This document shows, in pieces, positions 12,301 to 24,392 of a stretch of DNA of 64,000 bases (the first letter of the stretch is position 1; every line of letters begins with the position of its first letter). A model generated the notes under the pieces. The model was not told where the DNA came from, made no database searches, and saw only the letters and a list, made by a program, of their open reading frames with translations. Source of the stretch: Lolium rigidum (lineage: Eukaryota; Streptophyta; Magnoliopsida; Poales; Poaceae); assembly GCF_022539505.1 (NCBI RefSeq), contig NC_061510.1:399510249-399574248 (forward strand), read 5' to 3'. A program made the position numbers and the translations under genes.

Positions 12301-14299
12301 CACCCTGACAGGTGGGCCCAGGGGCAAATATGTCTTTTCATAATTCCATTAAATACAGAAACTTTGAAATTGTATAAGAAATGTTTAATAGCTCTAAAAA
12401 AAATTAAAAATATGAAAATAGATCAGCATAAAATTCTCTATCATAATAAAATACAAAAGAGAATTTTTGAAGACAATTAAGAATAAGTCTTCATTTAATG
12501 ATTTAAATAAACATTTAAATCACACATATTATTTTCAATAATAAAAATTAAGTCCATTAATGCATTTGGACTTTTAAAAAAAACACCTTGACAACATTTC
12601 AAGGTTGTATTTACTCTAAATTTAGTATCTCCAAATGATTCTTAGTATTAACCTCTTACAAAAAAATTACAACGACATCGGAAGAGGGGGAACAAACCCT
12701 AAAACTGGAATCATGCATAATTGCTTCTTTAACCATTGCCCTTATCGGACAATGATGCTATTTTTCAGAACCAGAGGACAAGGGTCAGTCCACACCATCC
12801 AACTGCAAAACTTTGCAGTGTTCAAGCAAGTTCATCGCTTGCTCATGTCATTTGAGTATCTTTATCAAATTACTTGCAAAGTACTATGATTATCACTATT
12901 GCATAAAAACCAAAACCACTACTTTCATAACTATGAATATGACTATGTGGTGGGCAATGGAACCATGGATTGTGTTGATATGGTGGAGGTTCCATTGCAA
13001 GGGTTTATATCCATCTAGGATTAAACAACAAATGTGGTCCAGTGATTCTTGTGCCGTAATACCCGTGTTAACCTTAAGATCCGGAGTGGGACGGAGTAGT
13101 CAAAAGTGTTTCCACCTCTCGTTCATCAACGGATGCGCTTTACCGTAGACACTTGTATCCGTCGGGGCAAGCGGTAGGCTGGGAAGCCTTAAGTCCCCAC
13201 GGCATAGTCCGCAGACACTTGTCGCTCGAAGAACAAGCGGTAGGCTGGGGAAGCCTTAAGTCCCCACGGTATTGCGGTCTATGATGGGTTGCAGCTACCG
13301 GCGAAGGAGTTTGGTTAACGAGTCCCAAACTGTTGTCATGGTCGGGGTCCACCCGTGAGTGGGAATAATGGGACCGGCGAGGACCCAGGGTCGGGGCATG
13401 CAACAAAGGGTGGGTGTTCGAGGTAGCGGAGGAACATGATTGGCTAGACCTTATACCGGGCCTCACACCAAAGGAAGTGTGAACGAGAACTATAGACTCG
13501 GTTGGCACCAAGGTTAAGATCTCTTATGGGTAAAGCAACACACCTCTGCAGAGTGTAAAGAACCGTGACCTGTCACTCCCTGTTCCGGGATATGGAACTG
13601 CGAACGCTGCCGGAAAGGAGCTCCATGAAGTTCTAGTAAACCGGTGAAGGTTGACGGACATAGCTCTTGGAAATAAAAGCAATCTCTTGAAGAAATGTTT
13701 ATCAAAACCTGCATTGGTATTAGACTTTCTGGTCTAATGCTGTAGCTAGTGCATTAAACACCTCTTTCCTATAATGAACTTGTTGAGTACGCTCGTACTC
13801 ATCCCACTCTTAAATCCCTTGCTTAGATTGTCTGAATCGTCTGGAGGAGGACTACGACAACCATGAAGGAGCCGAGATCATCGGCTATGAAGAACCAGAC
13901 CTCTCGGGAGGTATTGAAGGCGTAGACTACCTCGTAGTCTACGGAACCAGGTAGGCTTCCGGAGAAGAATAAGCCTAGAAGCACTGAGTAGTAGTAGTGG
14001 CCGAGCAGTGGGAACTCTTAGTATTTAGCTGCTCGAGGTAATAAATGTATAACCTAGTGAAACTTCTATATTGTAAGTTAAGGTGGGTTCGCCTCGAACC
14101 CAGGAGTATCCCTCTTAGGACCCAAGAGGAGCTCCAAGACAATATATGTTTGATGCTTGTAATAATAAGTGAATGAGTTATGGACCCTGCTATGTTCCGT
14201 TGTACTACTCGAGGGATGTAATATTTGCGGAATGGTACTTCATGAATGTTATATCAACGACTGGCATACTACAACATGCAGTGGTATGCAGGGTCACCA
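9340..14299 (+). mobile_element. Chromovirus 3' LTR, 4.96 kb
   Basis: It starts TGTAATGTCCC after the polypurine tract and ends GGGTCACCA at the position equivalent to 3443. CAGAG (14300-14304) is the presumed target-site duplication; the partner copy lies left of the window. The first 700 bases contain TTGAATTTGAATTTC-type repeats and a 26-base direct repeat (AAGTTGCATGATTGAATTC at about 9573 and 9599). The part from 11369 is duplicated in the 5' LTR. The open frames at 9950-10156, 10188-10469 and 10643-11065 show no domain I recognise and are treated as chance. Confidence 0.88.
11720..12345 (-). other. GC-rich gene-like core inside the chromovirus LTR (also at 870-1490)
   Basis: Read on the - strand this looks like the 5' end of a plant gene. 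It has a telo-box-like AAACCCTA (complement of TAGGGTTT, about 12217-12224 here and 1358-1365 in the other LTR) and a CT-rich leader. An ATG then opens a long Ala/Pro/Arg-rich frame, and a splice-donor-like CTG|GTACGTG lies near 11830. GC content and CG density exceed those of the surrounding LTR. The block sits in both LTRs, so it was present before this insertion. It may be a captured host exon 1 or the element's own regulatory island. No protein family is recognisable. Confidence 0.35.
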
Positions 14300-14926
14300 C
14301 AGAGATCTTGCAAATCTTGTGTTTCTTGAGGTGGCTCTAATGGAGGTGAAGCTTGGCAGATTTCTTGTGCAATGATTGAGCAAAAGGGTAAGGAAGAAGA
14401 AGAGGGGTATAAATACCCCTCCCCAAAATCCAGCCGTTGAGCTTTTCGGGGGGCCGGATAATCCGGCCAAAGTAAGGGCCGGATAATCCGCCCCCCCGGA
14501 TAATCCGGCCTCCAGGTACAAAACCATGACAATGTCCGAGCAAATGTCCGGCCCCTATCCAGAGAAGCAATTCTTCAGGTCCTTAGCCATTTTCGAGGGG
14601 GCCGGATATTCTTGAAATATCCGGCCCGGATAATCCGGCCCTGGTACAAAACCGGGACAATATCCTGGCAAATGTCCGGCCCCTATACTGAGCTGCATTT
14701 CCTCAAGTCCTTAGCCGAAATTCTGGGGGCCGGATATTTTGGAAATATCCGGCCCGAATTATCCGGCCTGATGAACATTTTTGCAACAGCTTTTTGACAA
14801 CACTGACCACATCCAACACACATACAAATGTATCTATGTAATTCCTGTACTACTTAAACAACCATTAGTGTATCACATACATTGACATCAAACACACAAA
14901 ACATAATATGAGAGATGTTTTTTCAG
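14300..14926. repeat. Unclassified repeat with GGATAATCCGGCC palindromes
   Basis: A 600-base unassigned segment carries at least four copies of GGCCGGATAATCCGGCC-like palindromes or halves at 14452-14515 and 14625-14640. It also carries two long imperfect copies of a block of about 130 bases, each running from CCGGCCCCTAT through TCCTTAGCC to GGGGGCCGGATATT (14548-14640 and 14675-14768). A near-perfect inverted repeat AGGGGTATAAATACCCCT at 14403-14420 holds a TATA motif readable on either strand. It resembles an LTR or transposon promoter region. It ends at TTTTTTCAG, where the antisense gene of the Tat element begins. I cannot name the family. Confidence 0.5.
14403..14420. promoter_or_regulatory. 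Palindromic TATA-like element
   Basis: AGGGGTATAAATACCCCT is an inverted repeat with two central bases. It presents TATAAATA on + and TATTTATA on -, so direction cannot be read from it alone. Confidence 0.4.
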
Positions 14927-16603
14927 CCGGTGCTGGCGATGTCGTCGTATTTCCGAAGAACTTTGGAGATCCGACTGACCTCACTTCCACCCCCAAGGCA
15001 TACGCGACTAAGTTTTTCAACAAACTTACTGAGGCGGAGAAATGGGAGCTTGAACAAGACTTTCTCAACGCCATGCTGAACAACGCCCGGGGGAAACCTG
15101 ATGTCGCCACATCGGAGATTCAGGACTTCAAGATGGACGTCGGCCAGTTCCTCGACAAACTCATCTGCAAGCAAAAGGTACTCCCCAGTAGCCCCCAAGC
15201 ATGTAGGCGGAAAGGTAAATACACGTTAGCGCTTAAATGCTTAGACAAAGATTACTTCTGGAAAGATTTTTAAATTGAAGCAGTAGCCCCCAAGCATTAT
15301 GGCGGAAAGGTTCCGGCAATAATGCTTCGAAGGAACCCACTGTTACAGGCGGAATTTTTACTCCTGCTCTGTCTTATATTTTACAGGAACAGCAGGCGCT
15401 GCATTACGAGCTGCACAAGAACATTGCCCTTCAGCGTCGCGTTACCCTAAGTCAGGCGGAAAATATCCGGACTCTGAAAAATGCAAATGCAGAACTGAAC
15501 AAACAACTGGCGGATGCTCAAGGTTGGTTTCCGCCCTTTTCTTGTCATTAATTCACGTTCTGACTTTGAACTTGTTTTTGACTTATGTTATTATAGGCGC
15601 ATCCTCTTCCCTTGTCACAACCTCCTCGGAACTTGAGAACCTGCGCTCCTCGTACCAAGAATTGGAAACGAAACTAATGGAGGCGGAACAAAAAAGGGAG
15701 CAGGCCGAGAAACTTCTGGCGGAGAAAAACTCCGAACAGACCAGGGAGAAGGGCGAATTTGTGTTGAAGAGAAACGCGGACGGCGAGACCATCAAGAGGC
15801 AGCAGAAAGAACTCAATGGGTTCCAGAAATATATGGAAACCGCGGAACATCACTGGGACTTGCTCAACGAAAACATCCTGGGTACTATACCGGAACCTTA
15901 TCTAGATGTTTGCTCTTTTTTTGTGCTCAATCTGCATACTTATATCTGATTATCTCGTGCAGAGCCGCTTGGATATCCGGAAAAACGTCGGAATTTGTTC
16001 CCCCGAGACGACCTCCTTCAACTCGCAGGCGATGATTGCAAAGATCTCATCTCCGCCTCCCGGAAGATATGCTACAACTTATCCATCAAGAGGAGTCGCA
16101 CTTGCAACGTTCGCAAGCTTATTAAAAAGATGGACGTTCTTTCGGAGCTGGTGACGGATCTACAAGCATCATCAGCCCGAGGCGCAGCTGCGATGACCTT
16201 AACTATGTGCTTAGCGCATAACTCGGAGCTTGATCTTGACCAGGTGACCACAGGTGTTCCTCCAGATGCAGATGTCGGTGCGCTCCTGGATGCAGTGAGC
16301 GGCTATGACACCCGCATCGCGCGCAGGATCCGGCATGAAGAATTCTACGACAAGGTCGTGCTTCCTGCGAACGAGCCCCTGGAAGCCGAACTTCAAAAGG
16401 AGCGCGACGCGGAGGCGCGACCTGCGGAATCCGGAACCTAGTTTACCTGGACTAGCTCCAAGGATGCTCCCCAAGAGGAACCCAAGGAAGGCGTTGTAGC
16501 TTCGAAAGAGGAAGAAGAAAGTGATGAGGACATGTCATCTCCGGCCGAGGATGTCGAGGAAGGGGACCCAAAAGGTAAAACTTCTCCGGCTAAGGGGGAG
16601 TGA
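14927..16603 (+). pseudogene. Antisense coiled-coil gene of the Tat element (4 visible exons)
   Basis: A spliced gene runs opposite to gag-pol. The exons I infer are 14927-15177 (after TTTTTTCAG), 15387-15522, 15597-15881 and 15963-16603. Every intron has GT..AG ends, and intron lengths are 209, 74 and 81 bases. Reading frame is kept across all junctions; for example G|AG rebuilds a Glu codon at 15881/15963. The second and third exons encode a long Glu/Lys/Gln/Leu heptad-rich segment (LENLRSSYQELETKLMEAE), surely coiled coil. The last exon encodes a helical domain (RDDLLQLAGDDCKDLISASR) and an acidic Ser/Glu tail. A TAG at 16439-16441 cuts off the tail, although the frame stays open to TGA at 16601-16603. 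Upstream exons are missing at 14926. Tat-lineage antisense ORFs are described in plants; the function of this one is unknown. Confidence 0.72.
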
Positions 16604-17177
16604 AAACTTTGTTCCTGCGGAAAAAACAATGCATCATTTTGGCCCCAGCGAGGGTTTGTAATATAACTTTAAATTCTTAAGTAGCTAGGAACGAAACACG
16701 TATGCATGGGCGGAGAAAACTTATTCTGCTATCCATTATATTATTTGCATGTTTCGTTTATTAAAAGCAAGTGCTGGCTTATTAATTTTCCGGCTTGCTC
16801 ATTTGACCTTCCACGAGCCGGAGGACCTTTGGCCGGAAACGCTCGCCTGCGGCGACGAAGCCCAATGGCGTCCGTCCATAACCGCGGAAACAAGCCCCCA
16901 GCCTAGGTGCCATAAGTCGTTACCAGGAATCCACGAGTTCGCAACGAAAAACTTTTCCACCAGAAAACTTAAGCTTACGTCCTAAAGGACGATTTTGAAA
17001 ATCACAACTTTCATACACGCCTAGGCGGAAAGATCCAGCTCTGCGGTTTTAGCCGGAAAACATACACGATCCAAAAATGAAAAATTAAAGGAGGTAAAAG
17101 ACTCTAAGAGTGAACCAAAAGCTTTATTTCATTGATCATGTATCATATATATTACAAAGTATGTAATGCGTAGAGCG
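16604..17177. other. Spacer between convergent antisense gene and pol
   Basis: No coding sequence is recognisable. The antisense gene (+) and pol (-) converge here, so the interval must hold the 3' ends of both transcripts. The motif GGCGGAAA recurs, as in the rest of the element. Confidence 0.5.
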
Positions 17178-20100
17178 CTAAGTGTGGAAAGGACGTAGCT
17201 GTGCTATATTCCAAGGACGTTCTGTTTCATCATAAATGTCATCCGGATCCTCTCGCTTGCGTTTCCGGTGCCAATTGGCAGGTCTGTCTTTTAGCTCTCG
17301 GAAATCGACGAGGTAGTACGATCCGTTGTGAAGCACTTTGCTAAGGATGAAGGGTCCTTCCCATGGAGATTGCAGCTTATGATCTTTCACCTGGCGAAGG
17401 CGGAGGACCAAGTCTCCGGCCATGAACGAGCGATTCCGAACTCGACGACTATGGTAGCGTCGGAGCTTTTGCAGGTAAATGGTGGAACGTTGGTCTGCTA
17501 AATTCCGAGCTTCTTCGATAAGGTCCACAGATAGCTGTCTGGCCTCATCAGCAGTTTCTTCGTTGTAGGCGGAGACTCGCGGTGAATCATGGATGATGTC
17601 GGAGGGGAGCACGGCTTCGGATCCATATACCAGGAAAAACGGAGTGAATCCTGTTGACCTGTTAGGGGTAGTTCGTAAACTCCACAGGACGGAGTCCAAC
17701 TCCTCAGCCCAAGCTCCGGCTGCGCGGCGCAGCGGTTCTTCAAGGCGTGGTTTTATTCCGGATAAAAGGAGTCCGTTGGCTCTTTCGACCTGACCATTGG
17801 ACTGTGGATGAGCCACGGATGCCAGGTCTAGGCGGATCCCAACGTCATGACAATAATCCTTTAATTCTCCTTGGGCGAAGTTCGTGCCATTATCTGTGAT
17901 TTTGCTGTGCGGGATGCCGAATCTCGTCACGAGGCTGCAGACGAATTTGAGTGCCGTAGCACCATCGGCTTTTCTCACTGGCTTTGCCTCGATCCATTTA
18001 CTGAATTTATCAATAGCGACCAAGAGGTACTCAAAACCGCCAAGAGATGATTTATTTAACTTACCAACCATATCGAGCCCCCAGACCTCAAACGGCCAGG
18101 TGATGGGGATGGTCTTCAGCTCTTGGGCTGGGGCGTTTGGTTGAGTAGCGTAGTACTGACAACCTCGGCAAGTTTTTACCAACTTATCAGCATCTTCTTT
18201 GGCTGTGAGCCAGTAAAATCCAAGCCGGAAAGCTTTGGCAACGAGGGACCTGGGAGCGGCATGATGCCCGCAATCCCCTCGTGAATTTCTCTGAGGATTT
18301 CAATGCCATCTTGATTGGAGACGCATTTGAGAAAAACTCCAGTTGCATTTCGCTTGTAGAGCTGTCCATCAACTATTGTGTAGGATCTTGCTCGTCTGAT
18401 GATCTGTCGTGCGAGGACCTCGTCCTCTGGCAACTTTTGATCGATGAGGTAGTCCAGGAAGGGCTGCGTCCAGGCCGGAAAAATGGTCATCACTTCCCTT
18501 GCCGGAGACACTGCCACCTCTGGATTTTCCGGGTTAGCGCCCTTGACTGAGGGTATCCGCAGATGCTCCAGGAAAATGCCGGGCGGAATTGGTTTTCTGC
18601 CGGATCCGAGCTTGGATAACATATCTGCCGCTGTGTTATCGTCGCGTCTGACGTACTTGACTTCGTATCCGAGGAAGCACTTGGCGATCTTGTCAACTTC
18701 GTCTCTATAGGCCGCCATGACGGAGTTTCTGGCGTTCCAGGTTCCGGCTACTTGTTGTGCCACCAGGTCGGAGTCTCCGCAGCAAATTATGTGCTTGATC
18801 CCAATTTCCTTAGCGATGCGTAGACCGTGTAGTAGAGCCTCGTATTCCGCCATGTTGTTAGTAGCTTCGAAGTGAATCTGCAAGACGTACTGCAGTTCTT
18901 CTCCGATAGGGGACTTCAGGGTGACTCCGGCTCCTGAGCCTTGATGCTGCTTGGATCCATCGAAGTGCATGACCCATGTTTCTGGTTCCGGCTCCAGATT
19001 TGCATCCGGAGCCTCTGTCCAATCTGCGACGAAGTCTGCCAAGACTTGGGATTTGACCGCGGTCCTAGCTTTGTATGCGATGTCGAAGGCGGACAATTCG
19101 ATGCCCCATTTTGCTGTGCGTCCTGTTGCGTCAGCGTTGTTGAGAATCGTGGACAGTGGAGCTTTGCTCACAACTATTACTGGGTGTTCTTGGAAGTAAT
19201 GTCTCAGCTTCCGGCTTCCTAGGAAAACGCCGTAGGCTAGCTTCTGAAAGTGAGGATATCTTTGCTTGGATTCCGTTAGAACCTCGCTAATGTAGTAGAC
19301 ATGCCTTTGGACTCCATGCTCGTGACTTTCTTCCTTTCGCTCCACCACGATAACGAGACTGATGACTTTGTTGGTAGCTGCCAGGTGTAGGAGCATGGGC
19401 TCTGACTCTTCTGGAGCTGCTAAGATAGGTGGAGAGGTGAGTATTTCCTTCAATCCTTTAAGTGCCGCATCTGCTGCGTCGTCCCAGACAAATTTGTCTA
19501 TTTTCTTCAACAGCTTGTACAAAGGTAACGCCTTCTCGCCAAGACGGCTAACAAACCTACTGATTGCTGCAATGCAACCCGCTAGTCGTTGCACATCTTT
19601 GAGACAAGTTGGTCTTCTGATGCACAGGATTGCCTTGATTTTTTCCGGGTTAACCTCGATGCCTCTGTGAGAGACGATGAAGCCAAGGAGTTTTCTGGCT
19701 GGCACGCCAAAGACGCACTTTAGCGGATTCAACATCATCTTGTACCGACGGAGATTCTCAAAGGTTTCTGTGAGGTCGCTGATCAAGTCGGATCCTTTCC
19801 GGGTCATGACCGCGATGTCGTCGACGTAAGCGTGCACGTTCCGGCCAATTTGGTCCTTCAAGCACCGCTGCATCGTACGTTGGTAGGTGGCACCTGCATT
19901 TTTCAAACCAAAGGGCATGGTGACGTAGCAGTAAGTGCCAAAGGGGGTGATGAACGAGGTCGCCTTTTGATCGGACTTCTTCATCCGGATCTGATGATAT
20001 CCGGAATATGCGTCAAGAAATCACAGAAGTTCCGCCCCTGCCGTCGAATCAATGACTTGGTCAATGCGCGGCAAAGGGAACGGATCCTTCGGACAATGCT

Positions 20101-20412
20101 TGTTCAAGCCGGAGTAATCGATGCACATTCTTAGTATTTCAGTGTTCTTTTTGGGTACAAGGACGGGATTTGCGACCCAATCAGTATGGATAACTTCTAC
20201 TACAAAACCTGCCTCTAGTAACTTAGCTAGTTCCATTCCTATGGCGCGGCGCTTCTTATCTCCAAAGCGTCGCATAGCTTGCTTCACCGGTTTATCCCCC
20301 GGATTTATGTTGAGGTAGTGCTCGGCGAGTTCCTAGGTACTCCGGACATGTCAGAAGGTTGCCATGCGAAGATATCCATGTTAGCGCGGAGGAACTCGAC
20401 GAGCGCGTCTTC
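17178..20412 (-). pseudogene. pol: Tat pol: RT, gypsy RNase H, second RNase H, integrase (broken)
   Basis: Starting from 20412 on the - strand, the RT N-terminus is at about 20287-20021 (DPFPLPRIDQVID). An in-frame TGA at 20021-20023 sits just before DAYSGYHQIRM. RT catalytic YVDD is near 19817-19828. The first RNase H (about 19350-19050) is degenerate. A second, archaeal-type RNase H spans about 18975-18600 with FDGSK, NMAEYEAL, GDSDLV and DNTAADML, a Tat hallmark. The integrase zinc region is at 18290-18140 and is broken by a one-base loss near 18263. The DDE core has GLDMVG near 18080, DNGTNF near 17890 and NGQVERANG near 17785. There is no chromodomain; the protein ends WNIAQLRPFHT. Another one-base loss near 20335 separates the pol start from RT. 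At least three lesions make this copy non-functional. Confidence 0.92.
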
Positions 20413-23400
20413 CTATTTGGGGTCCATGGTGGCTCCGACTGAAACTTGCTTAGAGCTGTCGCCTACAATGAGGTCGTGCTTCTTGGTTTCAATCGCGGCC
20501 TTGAACGAGGTCTTCTGTTCGGAGATCTGCTTCTTGGTGGTCTGCATCTCAGTCAGATCCACCGCGGCTCTGTAGCCATGCAGCTCCTCTCCAGATATCA
20601 CAGACTCTGCGAAGGCGGCTTCGCCTAACTCCCATTCATGAGCCTTGTTGTAGTCTCCGGATATGGTAATCATACCTTTTGGACCCGGAATCTTGAGCTT
20701 GTTGTAGATGTAGCACGCTCTTGCGTGAAACTTGTGGTAGGTGGGCCTGCCAAAGATGACGTGGTAGGAGCTTTTGAAGGGCATGACCTCAAACATGATC
20801 ATCTCTTGGCGGAAGTTATTTGCATCGCCGAAAGCCACGGGAAGTCTGATGCTGCCCAAGGAATTTGCCGTTTTACCTGGAACCACACCATGGAATTCGG
20901 TGGTGCTATGCTTGAGCTGTTCCTTCGTAAGGTTCATCCGCTCCAATGTTTCCAGGTACATGATGTTCAGGCTGGCTCCGCCGTCCATGAGGCACTTGGA
21001 GAAGTCATACCCATCGATACGGGGACTTACAACCAAGGCGTAGCACTCCTTCGGAATGACAGTAGGATGATCCTTTCTATCAAACGTACACGGAGTTTCC
21101 GACCACCTGACATACTGCGGCACAGCGGGGACTGTGGCGTTCAAGATCCGGAGAGCTGATTTTCTTGCACGGACCGTTGGGGTTCCGAGGAAGGTGTGGT
21201 ACGCGCCCGCACTCTTTTTATCAAAGGGGTTGGGTTTAGCTGCGGATCCGGCTTTGGGATCCGGCGAAGCGTCATCCTCGTCCATTGCCTCGGAACTGTC
21301 TTCCTCCTTGTCCTTGTTCTTGCCCTTGCCTCCTTTGCCGCGTGGGCGGTGCTTCCGGGCTCGTTTGTATCCTGCTTCCGGGTCAGATTTTAGATCATTG
21401 ACCCACTTGCAGTTGCGGTTGTTGTGAGTGGACTTCCCTGTAGCCGGATCCAAGTGGGCCAGGCAAGGCATGTCTCTGTACTCTTCATACGTTTGGGGGG
21501 CGCGGGTTCCGGCAGCGGTGACCTCATCGCCACGCTGCTGGCCCCTTCCAGCTCCGCCACCGCGGCCGTGACCTCTTCCGCCTCCTTGGCCTCCGCGCTG
21601 GAAGGCCATGGCGATCAAGTCGGATCCGCAACTCTTTTGGTCATCAGGGGGTTTTTCCGCTTGGTGCCGCTGCTGCTGCCATTGTCACGGTTCTTCTTTT
21701 GCTGGTGCAGGGGATTGCTGTGGCTGCTAGATCTCCGCTTGTGTCGTCATCGGCGGCAGTATGATCACTGGCGATGGTGATCATGTCATCCAAAGTCAGC
21801 TTATTTGCATTGACCAGGCAGGTCAGCTTGTGCCGCAGCAGTCCTCCTCGTTGCAAGCCACCAATGAAGGCGTGCATTGCTGTGCGGTTATCGACGTTCT
21901 CGCACTCGTTTCTGCATGCCAACCATCGGGTGAGGAAATTCCTCGATGTTTCACCCTTTTTCTAAATACATGCCTGTAAGTCGCTTGTTGTAACAGGTCT
22001 CTTGTAGGTGCCCCTGAAGTGTTTCTCGAAGGCGTTCTTCAGGTCAAACCAGCAAAAGATGGAGTTCTTCTCGAGGTCACTGAGCCAGATCGGGGCTGGA
22101 CCTACAAGGTACAGCTGAAGCATGCGGCAAGCGATATTAGGGGTTCCTCCGGCAAAGGTTACAGCATTATAGTAATCCTCAATCCAGGTATCCGGCCTTT
22201 CCGTGCCATCATAGTTCTTCAGGTTTCCGGGTAGCTTGAGGTTCATCCTTGGCTTTGGTTCCTCTCGAATCATCCTGCCAAAGCATTTTGGGCCGTTGTA
22301 GTCAGATCTGTACTCATTGAGGCGTTCTCGGGCATCGCGTGGGCCGCCGCCCAGGGTTTTTGAGCGAGAACGAGATCTTCGGCCACCGCCTCCGCCTCCG
22401 CCTCAACCACTAGGTGGCGGTGAGGGAGACCTGCGAGGGGGCCTGTAAGATTTTTTGCTTCCTCCCTCTGATTCCTGGCGATCTTCCCGTGGCTCGCTCC
22501 GGCTTCGGTGGCTACCTTCACCTTGGTGATAGTCTCCTCCGTCGTTCCAGCTACGGCGGGGCTCCGGCTCACGCTCTGCGTTCCGGCTCCTCCTGGGCTC
22601 AGGATCACGGTCGTTGTTCCGGCTCCTTCTGGGCTCCAGCTCACGATCGTTGTTCTGGTTCCGACGTGGCTCGGGCGTACGCTCCCTGGTCCTTGGCGGC
22701 GGTATGTTGTCGCGGATGTTGATTCCACCGGCCCCATGGGGCCTGGTGTTTCCGACTGGACTGCGGCGGCGAGGAGGTGGGGGACGCGGGTACCCGTTAG
22801 GAGGAGGTGACGGGTTCCGGTACTTGTTCCTACCAGTGTACATTGCATCCTTTCCCTTCTTCGGATCTGACGGAGGCGTCTTTGACGACACGGGGATCGG
22901 ATTTGGGTGTTCCCTGGCTTTTCTTCTGCGCTCCGTGGATCCGGTGCACGATTCATCATCGGGATGTCGATTGGCGTGAGCGTCCTTCTGTGTGGTAGAT
23001 ACACAGTGATCTGGATTGGATTCCAACCTACGCGAGGTATCCGCCTTGCTTTGCTGCTGCATTGCTGAAGCGACAAGTTTGCGGACGTAGTTGATATCAA
23101 CCTCTTCGTCCTTCTTTTTCAGGAGCTCCGCAGCTTTTAGCATGTTATCCTTTGGAGTTTCCAGCGGCTGCTGCTCTGCAGGTGTGGCGAAGTTGATCCT
23201 GCGGGGCGGGATTGCTTCTCTAACGATCCGATCAGCCTCCGCCTGCGCATAGGTCATCTTTACTTCCCACTCTTTCCTCACGATCTTGATGTGCTCGAGT
23301 GTTTCAGTGATTTCGCGATCCTGTCTTTCGAAGCGGTCCATCAAGTTTGCAGCTTCTGCCCTTTCATCCATTATTGCGGCTGCGGTATTGGCGAACTTCT

Positions 23401-24334
23401 TGGCTGTGGCCAGCATTTCCTTTCTCGTGGCCTCTAAAGCCTCCGGATCTGCGGCGTCGCCCGGAGTTATGGGTTTGTTGAGGACAGCAAATTTCGCCAC
23501 TAAATCCATGCGAGCTTGCGCGACTATCTCTTCAGGGGACAGGACGTCTTCGTATGGACGCTCTCGATCTAATGGAGATCCTACATTGGACGGCCCTGGA
23601 TCGGAGGCGGTGTTTTCATCTTCGGGTTCCTGCTAATCTAGCTGTGCCACGGTTGCGAGAACCTGCATGGGCTGGGCGGATTCGACGTCGGGTTGCTCAC
23701 CGTATTCGTATTCTTTTATCTTCCGATCGAACTCTTCAGTGTCCATGGAATCCCCAGACATTGGGCTTAGGTTGCCGAGGATTGATTCCTCAGGGTTTCC
23801 GGCACCCTCTTGCCCCGGAGCGTCGCTTTCTCCGACAGCCTCCTGCTGATCCGGAGCGATAGCGTTTTCCGGCGCCTCATCCTGCACGGGGCCAGCTCCG
23901 ACTTCTTGAGGGGCGGCTCCGACGGTATGGGCTATGAAGTGAACGAAGTGACACCTTTGCTTTTCTAACACCTGGGAGACCCAGGCGGATCTGCATTGGT
24001 CTTCCAGCGTTATTTCCTGCTCAGGGGCGGATTGGGTGGGTTTTGATTTTTTCAGATCTAAGGCGGAATCTTCCTTAGGAAGTTCCTGCGACTCCGATCG
24101 GATCTTCGCGACTGCGTCCTGCTCAGCGGCGGTCGCGTCAGCGTTACTTACCAGTGCGTTCCCGTCGGAATCGACGGTCTCGCCAATGAAGATGTGGATG
24201 CCGCCTATCGGGATGATGGAGAGCTTGATGGGGTCGGTTTTAGCCGGAATCCAGCACTCGTCCGGAGGGACGATCGGAAAATTTCCGGTGTAAAGAACAC
24301 GCCCCACGGCGATCGTGTCGTCGTAGCTTCCCAT
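20413..24334 (-). pseudogene. gag: Tat gag-protease (broken)
   Basis: The start is ATG at 24334-24332 (MGSYDDTIAVGRV), chosen because it lies just downstream of the PBS. The longer frame into the LTR is not expected to be translated. Stops at 23633-23635, 22403-22405 and 21962-21964 lie in one continuous frame. A shift near 21680 moves to the frame of the protease part. Features in order: acidic N-terminal region; helical segment (23509-23200); basic Arg/Pro/Ser-rich region with a 12-residue repeat (22541-22683); gag core (22273-21650, NYDGTERPDTWIEDYYNAV); Gly/Arg-rich zone; aspartic protease with D-G-G instead of D-T/S-G near 20975 (CLMDGGASLNIMY), as is common in Tat elements. TAG at 20413-20415 ends the frame. 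The stops at 21962 and 20413 fit CAG to TAG changes, typical of 5-methylcytosine deamination. Confidence 0.88.
22541..22683 (-). repeat. Coding 36-bp repeat in Tat gag (about 4 units)
   Basis: Four 36-base units encode a 12-residue motif of the form R-x-P-E-P-R-R-S-R-N-x-x. The tract is strongly basic and arginine/serine-like, suggesting RNA contact or disorder. The divergence between units shows that it is not freshly amplified. Confidence 0.75.
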
Positions 24335-24374
24335 GGCGGAACCCTCCCGGTTCCGGCCTCCAGACGCCGCTGGC

Positions 24375-24392
24375 CCCACGGTGGGCGCCAAC
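24375..24392 (-). other. Primer binding site of the Tat element
   Basis: On the - strand the LTR end CGACA is followed by GTTGGCGCCCACCGTGGGG, a TGGCGCC-type primer site as used by many plant Gypsy elements. It fixes the inner LTR boundary at 24393. Confidence 0.8.

Noticed and set aside
14908..14926. ATG at 14908 as start of the antisense coiled-coil gene
   Set aside because: A splice acceptor TTTTTTCAG follows at once, and the preceding DNA belongs to another repeat; the exon more likely starts at 14927.
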